Notes under the pieces: model-generated | Told to the model about the DNA's origin: nothing | Database searches by the model: none | Seen by the model: the letters and a program-made list of their open reading frames with translations, nothing else | In this document: positions 17,476 to 24,460 of the stretch, one piece after another | Layout of the letters: every line of letters begins with the position of its first letter | Position numbering within the stretch: position 1 is the stretch's first letter | Assembly (NCBI GenBank): GCA_015065975.1 | Contig: SVPG01000007.1 | Location: forward strand, 1-64,000 | Source of the DNA: Oscillospiraceae bacterium | Lineage (GTDB): Bacteria; Bacillota; Clostridia; Oscillospirales; Acutalibacteraceae | DNA: 64,000 nucleotides | Direction of reading: 5' to 3' | Position numbers and translations under genes: made by a program

Positions 17476-18885
17476 ATGAAGCGATACATATCCTGTTTTC
17501 TTGCAGCGTTATTTATCTTTCTGATATTTCCGCTGTCCTCAAATGCCGTCACGCCTCTCGACGAGGCCGCGGCAACTGCGGCAATACTTGTTGACTGCGA
17601 ATCGGGTTTTGTTCTGTACGAAAAGAACGCAGACGCACCCGTCGCTCCCGCAAGCACCACGAAGATAATGACCGCTCTGCTCGTGTTTGACGCTATTGCC
17701 GCAGGCAAGACAACGCTCGACACGAAGGTTACCGCAACCGCTCCCGCATTCTACGGCATCGAGTGGGATGCAAGCCGTGTCAGTCCGTACATCGCTGAAG
17801 GTGAGGCTCTCTCGGTCAGAGATCTTCTCTACTGTGTCATGCTTCATTCGGACTGCGTTGCATGCAACATTCTCGCCATTCACGTTTCAGGGTCTGTCGA
17901 GGCTTTTGTTGCTCAGATGAACACGAGGGCTCTCGAGCTCGGCTGTGCAGGCACAAATTTTGTCAACACGCACGGTTACACCGCAAACGGTCACACCTCA
18001 ACAGCACGCAGTCTTTATCTCATAACGAAGGCTGCAATGGCCTATGAGGGATTCGCCGAAATAGTACGGGCAAAAGGCTACACCGTCCCCGCAACAAACA
18101 AGTTTGGTGCACGCACCATAAAAAACACAAACGCTCTTATGGCTGAGGATTCATCGTATTATTATCCGTATGTCATGGGCGTCAAGACGGGACATACCGA
18201 CGCCGCGGGCTGGTGTCTGTGCTCTTATGCACAAAAGGACGGACGCACACTCATATGTGTCGTTCTCGGCGCTTCGCAGACCGTTCTTCCCGACAACACA
18301 AAGTCTATCGGCAGCTTTACCGAAACAAAACGTCTGCTTGAATGGGGATTCTCCTCCTATTCATTTCGTGAAATAATCCCTCAGGGCAGTATAATAACTC
18401 AGGTCAAGGTAGCCGATTCAAACAACGAAAAGGTCGGACTTTATTCCTCCGAAGGCGCAAGATATCTTCTTGCCTGCGATGTTAGTGATTCTGATATCAT
18501 AAGCTCGGTATCTCTTTATAACGAATCTGTTGCCGCACCTGTATCGGCAGGCGACGCCGTCGGCGAGCTTACCGTCACATACAACGGTACCGTTATCGCG
18601 CAGACCACACTGTTTGCCGCAAACGACGTTGCTAAATATGTTCCCGACACGAGCAAGAATTATATCACGATGATCGTTATTCTTCTGATTGTGGTATTTC
18701 TCACTGCGGCTACGATCACCATTATCACGGTGGAAGAGTCAAGGCGATACAAAGCACCCGCAAAACCCGTCAGGAAAAGACGCGCCGTTCGTGAGGAATA
18801 TTACGACGAATACGATGACCCCGACGGTGATTTCTTCGGCGAATACATTCCCGAAGAAGAAGACATGATTTACAGACACAGATAA
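17476..18885 (+). CDS. D-alanyl-D-alanine carboxypeptidase family protein (variant second motif)
   Basis: Serine penicillin-binding protein of the S11/DacA group, which trims the terminal D-Ala from wall peptides outside the cell. A signal peptide (about 1-24) is followed by the S60-T-T-K63 active-site motif and the K237-T-G motif. The expected S-x-N second motif is read as S125-D-C127, an unusual replacement of Asn. A C-terminal hydrophobic helix near 396-419 and a mixed-charge tail end the 469-residue protein, so it is anchored at the C terminus. It starts only 3 bases after metK with a weak ribosome site, so it is probably read through from the SAM operon. Confidence 0.85.
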   Translation: MKRYISCFLAALFIFLIFPLSSNAVTPLDEAAATAAILVDCESGFVLYEKNADAPVAPASTTKIMTALLVFDAIAAGKTTLDTKVTATAPAFYGIEWDASRVSPYIAEGEALSVRDLLYCVMLHSDCVACNILAIHVSGSVEAFVAQMNTRALELGCAGTNFVNTHGYTANGHTSTARSLYLITKAAMAYEGFAEIVRAKGYTVPATNKFGARTIKNTNALMAEDSSYYYPYVMGVKTGHTDAAGWCLCSYAQKDGRTLICVVLGASQTVLPDNTKSIGSFTETKRLLEWGFSSYSFREIIPQGSIITQVKVADSNNEKVGLYSSEGARYLLACDVSDSDIISSVSLYNESVAAPVSAGDAVGELTVTYNGTVIAQTTLFAANDVAKYVPDTSKNYITMIVILLIVVFLTAATITIITVEESRRYKAPAKPVRKRRAVREEYYDEYDDPDGDFFGEYIPEEEDMIYRHR

Positions 18886-18887
18886 CC

Positions 18888-18921
18888 AAAAAAGCAGAGA
18901 GGAAAATCCTCTCTGCTTTTT
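18888..18921. terminator. Bidirectional terminator between converging genes
   Basis: Perfect stem AAAAGCAGAGAGGA with TCCTCTCTGCTTTT around a short AA-rich loop. T runs follow on both strands, so it can end the SAM operon (plus) and the TIM-barrel gene (minus). Confidence 0.9.
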
Positions 18922-18929
18922 ATCTTATA

Positions 18930-19709
18930 TTATTTTGTCATATCACCGAGCAGCTTGAGCGCTTTTCTTATCTCGTCGCCCTCGTTGAAATTGGTTCTGT
19001 AAACCTCGATTATCCACGCGGGGTCACAGCCGTTATCATCAAGTATCTTCTTGAGCTTGCCGTAATCCATCGTGCCTCTTCCGGGAAGCAGGCAGGTGTT
19101 CGATGCGTTGTTATCGCTTACGTGAACGTGGATTATGGCATTGCCGAGACGCTGTGCAAAATCGTACGGGTCGTAGCTCGCTCTGACTGCCTGTTTGATG
19201 TCGAAGACGAATTTGCAGTCATCGCCGATCCACTCACGCATACGGCAAAGGAATTCGGGATTCTGGCTCCTGTGAAGATTTACGTTCTCCTGAGCAACTA
19301 TTACTCCCTCTTTTTTTCCGCACTCGATTATTCTGTTGAATCGCTCGAAATACTTCTCATCGGGAGTCTTTGCGGGCAGCTTGTCACCGTGAATAACAAT
19401 CAGCTCGGCGTCGAGCATATTGGCGGCTTCAAAATATCTCTTGTAATCGTCCATCATGTCGTTGAATCTTCTCTCGTAATTCGAGAAGAACATGAACGGC
19501 TCCATCATAGACGAATACGGATGTATTGAACGCACCTTGCCTCCGTATTTACGCAGGCTGCTGCGAAGTCCTTTTATATATTTCTTATTAAGCTCACTGC
19601 TTGTATTGAAGAAGATTTCGAGCTCGGTTACGCCCATCTCCAGCAGTGTTATAAGTGAAAGCTCTGTGAGCATCGGGTAAAAACAGGCTGTCGATACTCC
19701 CATTCTCAT
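18930..19709 (-). CDS. Sugar phosphate isomerase/epimerase (xylose isomerase-like TIM barrel)
   Basis: 259 residues of the AP endonuclease 2/xylose isomerase-like family. Metal-ligand positions are suggested by IVIHGDKL, VIVAQENVNLHRSQ (Glu), KFVFDIKQAVR (Asp), IIHVHVSDN (His) and AWIIEVYR (Glu). The substrate cannot be told; relatives act on keto sugars, inositols or apurinic sites. Two ATGs near the start (19709 and two codons in) are both compatible with GGAAGATG upstream. It appears to be a single-gene unit, with its own candidate promoter. Confidence 0.83.
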   Translation of the reverse strand: MRMGVSTACFYPMLTELSLITLLEMGVTELEIFFNTSSELNKKYIKGLRSSLRKYGGKVRSIHPYSSMMEPFMFFSNYERRFNDMMDDYKRYFEAANMLDAELIVIHGDKLPAKTPDEKYFERFNRIIECGKKEGVIVAQENVNLHRSQNPEFLCRMREWIGDDCKFVFDIKQAVRASYDPYDFAQRLGNAIIHVHVSDNNASNTCLLPGRGTMDYGKLKKILDDNGCDPAWIIEVYRTNFNEGDEIRKALKLLGDMTK

Positions 19710-19741
19710 AAAATCATCTTCCTTTCACTCTCGGCACGACT

Positions 19742-19770
19742 TTTATATCATCATCCGATTATTGGGTAAA
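19742..19770 (-). promoter_or_regulatory. Candidate promoter of the TIM-barrel gene
   Basis: On the minus strand TTTACC (19765-19770) and TATAAA (19742-19747), spacer 17 bases. The -10 is close to consensus, the -35 weaker. Confidence 0.45.
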
Positions 19771-19787
19771 ACGGAAACATTTTTGCA

Positions 19788-19817
19788 TTGAGACCGACCG
19801 CAGACACGTGGTATACT
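19788..19817 (+). promoter_or_regulatory. Candidate promoter of the small membrane ORF
   Basis: TTGAGA (19788-19793) and TATACT (19812-19817), spacer 18 bases, pointing rightward into the 77-codon frame at 19856. It is divergent from the TIM-barrel promoter. Confidence 0.5.
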
Positions 19818-19855
19818 CATAATGAAGCAAATACAGTAAAGGTCGGTGAAAATAT

Positions 19856-20089
19856 TTGAAGCTTTTAAGCCATGCCGCACACTCGGGAATAAAATTCACA
19901 CTGATATGTTTTGATATACTCGTTGCCTTTGCCTCAATATCTCTTCTCATACCGGAAAATGTTGTTCCGAAACTTATATCGGTTCCGTTATCTGACTGTG
20001 TTGCACAAACAGCTTTCAGAATACTTGTTTTGGGGATTATGTCATCACTCGTATGTGATTTGTACATAAACGCACATCAAATCAGATAA
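19856..20089 (+). CDS. Candidate small two-helix membrane protein
   Basis: 77 codons from a TTG, with AAAGGTCGGTG about 7 bases upstream. Two hydrophobic stretches (about residues 13-32 and 54-71) separated by a short loop suggest a hairpin membrane protein. A fair promoter lies upstream and a strong terminator follows at 20180-20224, which together frame it as a transcription unit. No family recognised. The frame could still be chance, as the start codon is weak. Confidence 0.45.
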   Translation: MKLLSHAAHSGIKFTLICFDILVAFASISLLIPENVVPKLISVPLSDCVAQTAFRILVLGIMSSLVCDLYINAHQIR

Positions 20090-20179
20090 ATTATAACATA
20101 AACAAACGAAGAAATAAAGACTTTTTAGTAAAATAGAAAGATATTCGGGCACTATTTTCATGTAAGAGTTTATTTGATA

Positions 20180-20224
20180 AAAGCCGTGACGGAAAGCTTA
20201 TCACTCTCCGTCACGGCTTTTTTA
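20180..20224. terminator. Bidirectional terminator
   Basis: Perfect stem AAAGCCGTGACGGA (20180-20193) with TCCGTCACGGCTTT (20207-20220). T-rich sequence flanks on both sides, so it serves the minus-strand transketolase operon and the short plus-strand unit. Confidence 0.9.
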
Positions 20225-21172
20225 TTATTTAAGGGAAATAGCTTTTTTCGCTTTTTCAACGATACCTGCTGCATTGAGCTTGTATACATCGAGAAGCTCA
20301 AGTGCGGGACCGCTCTGACCGAATACATCCTCAACACCAAGTCTTACAACGGGTGCCTTTGCTCCTGCCTCACAGACAGTCTCAGCAACCGCACTGCCGA
20401 GTCCGCCGATGATGCTGTGCTCTTCAGCAGTAACGATAGCGCCTGTCTTTGCAGCACTCTCAAGAACGAGTTCCTTGTCAAGCGGCTTGATGGTTGCCAT
20501 GTTGACTACTCTTGCGCTGATACCCTCGTTTGCGAGGAGCTTTGCCGCTTCGATAGCACAGCTGACCATAAGACCTGTTGCGATGATTGTTACATCACTG
20601 CCTTCGCTAAGTACAACACCCTTGCCTATCTCGAACTTGTAGTCGGAATCGAATACTACGGGAACTGCAAGACGTCCGAATCTGAGGTATGCGGGACCGT
20701 CCATCTCAACAGCAGCCTTGACAGCGAGCTTAGCCTCGGTATCGTCGGCCGGGTTGATGATCGTCATATTGGGAAGGGTACGCATGATTGCGATATCCTC
20801 ACAGCACTGATGGCTTGCGCCGTCCTCGCCAACGGAGATACCTGCATGGGTAGCACCGATCTTGACGTTGAGTGCCGGGTAGCAGATGGAGTTTCTTACC
20901 TGCTCAAACGCTCTGCCCGATGCGAACATTGCAAAGGAGCTTGCGAAAACAATGTTTCCGCAGGAAGCAAGTCCTGCTGCAATACTCATCATATTCTGTT
21001 CGGCGATTCCGCAATCGATAAAACGGTCGGGGAAAGCCTTTTTGAATGCGCCTGTTTTGGTTGCGCCTGCAAGGTCAGCATCCAGAACGAACAAATTATC
21101 TATACTGTTTCCAAGCTCGCAGAGAGTCTGTGCATAGCTCTCGCGGGTTGCTATTTTCTTAACATCAGCCAT
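20225..21172 (-). CDS. Transketolase, C-terminal subunit
   Basis: Pyrimidine-binding and C-terminal domains of a transketolase encoded as two genes. The motif AGATHAGISVGEDGASHQCCEDIAIMR region (near residue 108-134) and DCGIAEQNMMSIAAGLA with the catalytic Glu for ThDP activation are visible. 315 residues. With the N-terminal subunit just upstream (18 bases apart) it moves two-carbon units in the non-oxidative pentose phosphate pathway. Split transketolases are common in Clostridia and archaea. Confidence 0.92.
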   Translation of the reverse strand: MADVKKIATRESYAQTLCELGNSIDNLFVLDADLAGATKTGAFKKAFPDRFIDCGIAEQNMMSIAAGLASCGNIVFASSFAMFASGRAFEQVRNSICYPALNVKIGATHAGISVGEDGASHQCCEDIAIMRTLPNMTIINPADDTEAKLAVKAAVEMDGPAYLRFGRLAVPVVFDSDYKFEIGKGVVLSEGSDVTIIATGLMVSCAIEAAKLLANEGISARVVNMATIKPLDKELVLESAAKTGAIVTAEEHSIIGGLGSAVAETVCEAGAKAPVVRLGVEDVFGQSGPALELLDVYKLNAAGIVEKAKKAISLK

Positions 21173-21190
21173 TGTCAGACCATCCTTTCC

Positions 21191-22030
21191 TTACTCACAC
21201 ATAGCAGCATATGCAGCATCAAGTTCCTGCACAGCAATCTTGTATTCATCGGCATTGGGTGCCTTACCGTGCCAGTCGCACACATCTTCCATGAAGGAAA
21301 CACCCTTGCCCTTGACGGTCTTCATAACAATCGCGGTCGGCTTGCCGCTGTTCTTTGCCTCGTTGAGTGCAGCCTCGATCTGGTCAAAATCATGACCGTC
21401 GATCTCAACTGTGTTCCAGCCGAAAGCTGCAAACTTCTCAGCGATGGGGTACGGAGAGTTGACCTCTTCGACTGTTCCGTCGATCTGGAGATTGTTGTTG
21501 TCGACTATAGCTACGAGGTTATCAAGACCCTTGTTGGGAGCAAACATTGCAGTCTCCCATACCTGGCCTTCCTGAATCTCGCCGTCGCCGAGAATAGCAT
21601 AAACTCTGTAATCCTTGTTCTTGAGCTTTGCATTGAGCGCCATACCTGCAGCTGTGGAGAAGCCCTGACCGAGAGAGCCTGTGGACATATCAACGCCCGG
21701 AGTGAGTTTCATGCTGGGATGACCCTGAAGCATGCTTCCGACCTTTCTGAGATTCTTGATCTCTTCCTCGGGGAAGAAGCCCTTGAGAGCGAGAGTGCCG
21801 TAAAGTGCAGGAGCAGCGTGACCCTTTGAGAGAACAAAACGGTCTCTGTCCTCCCACTGGGGATCATTTACATTGATGCGCATCTCCTTGAAATACAGAT
21901 ATGCAAGCATATCCGAAGCCGACAGAGATCCGCCGGGATGTCCGCATTTTGCACAGAATGTACCCTCGATAACGTGACGTCTGATTCTGTTTGCGATCTT
22001 CTGCAGTTCCTTCTTTTCAGAACTTTCCAT
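21191..22030 (-). CDS. Transketolase, N-terminal subunit
   Basis: Diphosphate-binding half of the split enzyme. The ThDP-binding GDGEIQEGQVWE...VDNNNLQIDG region is clear (GDG then NN), with GHPGGSLSASDMLAYLYF at the N terminus. About 279 residues from the ATG at 22030. The frame is open to 22072, but the sequence there has no ribosome site, while GAAAGGA lies 11 bases before 22030. It directly precedes the C-terminal subunit, and the two must assemble to be active. Confidence 0.92.
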   Translation of the reverse strand: MESSEKKELQKIANRIRRHVIEGTFCAKCGHPGGSLSASDMLAYLYFKEMRINVNDPQWEDRDRFVLSKGHAAPALYGTLALKGFFPEEEIKNLRKVGSMLQGHPSMKLTPGVDMSTGSLGQGFSTAAGMALNAKLKNKDYRVYAILGDGEIQEGQVWETAMFAPNKGLDNLVAIVDNNNLQIDGTVEEVNSPYPIAEKFAAFGWNTVEIDGHDFDQIEAALNEAKNSGKPTAIVMKTVKGKGVSFMEDVCDWHGKAPNADEYKIAVQELDAAYAAMCE

Positions 22031-22093
22031 TGTTTGACCATTCCTTTCTTTTGTATATGAACCGTGTTCCAAAAGTCGGTTAAAATATTATAT

Positions 22094-22918
22094 TCATGCG
22101 CGACCTTCGTCGAGCAGATTTTCTATATAAGAAACAAAGTCGGATACGGCACCCTCCTCACAGGCTGCCGTGACATGAGGCGAAAACTGCCTTACCCCTT
22201 CGGGAGCACTTGCGGGACAGGCGCCTATACGGGTACCGAGTATCAACTCTTTATCATTATAATAATCGCCTATTCCACAAGATTTGTCAAGTGAAATTCC
22301 CAACATATCCAAGATATGGGAAGTTGCAAAAAATTTGTTTACCTTTTCACCGAGAAATTCACAAAAATAACTGCCCGACCGGGTCGCCCTGAGTATTGAC
22401 GGGACATTGCCTGCGGCATAGCTGTAAAGCTCGGATGTTGTCTCTTCGTCTCCCACGAGAAGAACCTTGAACCACTCGTCCTCTGTCTGTTCGTACTGCG
22501 CTCTGAAATAAGGGCGTTTTTCATACTCAACATATTCGAGAGCTTCGGGCGTTTCGCGGATCAGCCAGAGTTTTTCTCGACCGTGCACCACTATTCCGAC
22601 ATTGGGAAAACGCTCTGACAGATCATTGAAATAATCTATCACGTCGGACTTTTTATACGTGCACATCCACAAAAACTCTTCCTTGTTGAAATCATAAACA
22701 GCCGCACCGTTATATACAACGCACGGTTCACTGCATTCAAAAGCCTTTGCAAACGGTCTTGTCTTTGAAACGGAACGACCCGTCGCAAGGATAAGCCTGC
22801 CGCCGTTTTTTTCAAAATATCTGACCGCCTCGAGATTGCCTTCGACTATATTGTAATCATCGTCGATCATTGTTCCGTCGAGGTCGCTTATAAGCGCCCA
22901 GCCGTCAAACTTTCCCAT
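22094..22918 (-). CDS. HAD-superfamily (Cof-type, IIB) phosphatase
   Basis: 274-residue cytoplasmic hydrolase. Motif I is SDLDGTMIDDD, motif II LILATGRS, and motif IV GIGDYYNDKELI, with the cap inserted between II and III as in class IIB (Cof and sucrose-phosphatase types). These enzymes usually dephosphorylate sugar phosphates or flavin and pyridoxal phosphates; the substrate cannot be assigned. It follows rluD by 43 bases and precedes transketolase, so it is probably part of the same transcript. Confidence 0.85.
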   Translation of the reverse strand: MGKFDGWALISDLDGTMIDDDYNIVEGNLEAVRYFEKNGGRLILATGRSVSKTRPFAKAFECSEPCVVYNGAAVYDFNKEEFLWMCTYKKSDVIDYFNDLSERFPNVGIVVHGREKLWLIRETPEALEYVEYEKRPYFRAQYEQTEDEWFKVLLVGDEETTSELYSYAAGNVPSILRATRSGSYFCEFLGEKVNKFFATSHILDMLGISLDKSCGIGDYYNDKELILGTRIGACPASAPEGVRQFSPHVTAACEEGAVSDFVSYIENLLDEGRA

Positions 22919-22961
22919 AAATAAAAATCACTTCCGTATAATACGACATTATCAACTTTTA

Positions 22962-23876
22962 TTATGCCAAAGATCGGTCAAGTCGATTCAGAATATCCGT
23001 AAAATAATCGGGCAGGTCACTTGTGAGATCGATCATCTCACCGCTTGTCGGGTGAACGAAGGCTATACGTCTTGCATGGAGGCACTGACCCTTGCAGCAG
23101 GAAAACTGCGGTTTTGCCCTTGAATAGACCTCATCGCACACAACCGGGTGACCGAGATACGCCATATGTACTCTTATCTGATGCGTCCGACCCGTTTCCA
23201 GAGTAAGCCTTACATGAGTATAGCCGGGATATTCGGCTATCGTTTCGTAACGGGTGACGGCATTTCTTCCGCCTGCAATGACCGCCATTTTCTTTCGGTC
23301 ATTGGGATGACGTGCTATCGGTGCATCGATTACGCCTTCGGGCTGTTTGAAATGACCGACAACTATCGCTTCATACTGGCGGGTAAAATCGTGTTCCTTT
23401 ATAAGGTCAGCGAGTATCTTATGTGTTTTATCGTTCTTTGCAACGATTATAAGTCCGCTCGTGTCCTTATCGAGGCGGTGGACTATTCCCGGACGGAGCA
23501 CTCCGTTTATTCCCGAAAGCGTATCGCCGCAATAATAAAGCAACGCATTTACAAGCGTTCCCGAAGGGTTGCCCGCCGCAGGGTGCACGACCATTCCTTT
23601 TGCCTTGTTTACAACAAGCAGATCGCTGTCCTCATAAAAAATATCCAGCGGTATATTCTCCGGCTCGGCTTTATCGGGTTCGGGCTCGGGTATATTGAAG
23701 CATATTTCCTCGCCGTTTTTGACCGTATAATTCTTTGAGACGGTTTTTCCGCTGACGCTGACCTCTCCCCGCTCGATCATCTTCTGTGCAAAAGATCTCG
23801 TAATATCGGGAAAAAGGGCTGACAGCGCCTTGTCTATACGCTCCCCAGCCCCATCATAAATCACATTATGCTTCAT
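22962..23876 (-). CDS. rluD: RluA-family 23S rRNA pseudouridine synthase
   Basis: Isomerises uridines in large-subunit rRNA. An N-terminal S4 RNA-binding domain (ERIDKALSALFPDITRSFAQKMI) is followed by the catalytic domain with GIVHRLDKDTSGLIIVAKND, where Asp is the catalytic residue, and TGRTHQIRVHMAYLGHPVVCDEVY. 304 residues, the RluD/YlyB type that usually follows lspA in Firmicutes. It overlaps lspA by 11 bases. The exact target uridines are not provable here. Confidence 0.92.
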   Translation of the reverse strand: MKHNVIYDGAGERIDKALSALFPDITRSFAQKMIERGEVSVSGKTVSKNYTVKNGEEICFNIPEPEPDKAEPENIPLDIFYEDSDLLVVNKAKGMVVHPAAGNPSGTLVNALLYYCGDTLSGINGVLRPGIVHRLDKDTSGLIIVAKNDKTHKILADLIKEHDFTRQYEAIVVGHFKQPEGVIDAPIARHPNDRKKMAVIAGGRNAVTRYETIAEYPGYTHVRLTLETGRTHQIRVHMAYLGHPVVCDEVYSRAKPQFSCCKGQCLHARRIAFVHPTSGEMIDLTSDLPDYFTDILNRLDRSLA

Positions 23877-24381
23877 CTTCGGTCTGCTCTTTTTCCTGTG
23901 TTTCCTTATTTGTTTCCGAAAGCTTATCGTGCATGAATATTATATACACGCACAAAAGCACCGTACCGACGGTTATGCAGCAATCGGCAAAATTGAATAC
24001 GGGGAAGCTGAACAGCGGCTCGATATCGATATAATCGGTGACCACGCCACCCTTGAAGACTCTGTCAATAAGATTTCCCAGACCGCCTGACATAATGAGC
24101 GCCACAGCTATGGTTCCTATCCAGTGCTTGATATGACCCTTTGCAAGGAAATAAACCATAAGCGCCATCATGGCAACAGTCACAGCAACAAATAACCACG
24201 TCTGACCCTGAAGCATACCGAACGATGCTCCTCTGTTCTGAACATATGTCCACTGAACAAGCCAGTCAATACACGGTACAGTCTCGCCGACAGCCATACT
24301 TGTTTCGACAATATATTTTATATACTGGTCAGCGCCGACCAGAACAATAATTGAAACCGCAAATGCTATTATTGAAAGCAT
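23866..24381 (-). CDS. lspA: Lipoprotein signal peptidase
   Basis: Integral membrane aspartyl peptidase that cuts the signal peptide of lipoproteins after lipid attachment. Four membrane helices are evident. The catalytic aspartates are in GGLGNLIDRVFKGGVVTDYI and VFNFADCCITVG. 171 residues with a short acidic tail. GGAGG lies 5 bases before the ATG. It sits between ileS and rluD, an arrangement shared with many bacteria. Confidence 0.95.
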   Translation of the reverse strand: MLSIIAFAVSIIVLVGADQYIKYIVETSMAVGETVPCIDWLVQWTYVQNRGASFGMLQGQTWLFVAVTVAMMALMVYFLAKGHIKHWIGTIAVALIMSGGLGNLIDRVFKGGVVTDYIDIEPLFSFPVFNFADCCITVGTVLLCVYIIFMHDKLSETNKETQEKEQTEDEA

Positions 24382-24404
24382 GGCTACCTCCGTGAAATTA
24401 CATA

Positions 24405-24435
24405 CGTATGCCCTGTTTCAATCACAGGGCATACG
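24405..24435. repeat. Hairpin between ileS and lspA
   Basis: Perfect 12-pair inverted repeat CGTATGCCCTGT (24405-24416) and ACAGGGCATACG (24424-24435). The T-rich tract lies only on the plus-strand 3' side, so it is not a standard terminator for the minus-strand genes. It may be a processing or partial-termination site. Confidence 0.6.
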
Positions 24436-24460
24436 AACTGTTTTTATTTATTATTATCCG

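Noticed and set aside
20174..21829. Plus-strand open frame of 551 codons opposite transketolase
   Set aside because: Both transketolase subunits are clear on the minus strand, and the frame runs through a terminator at its start.
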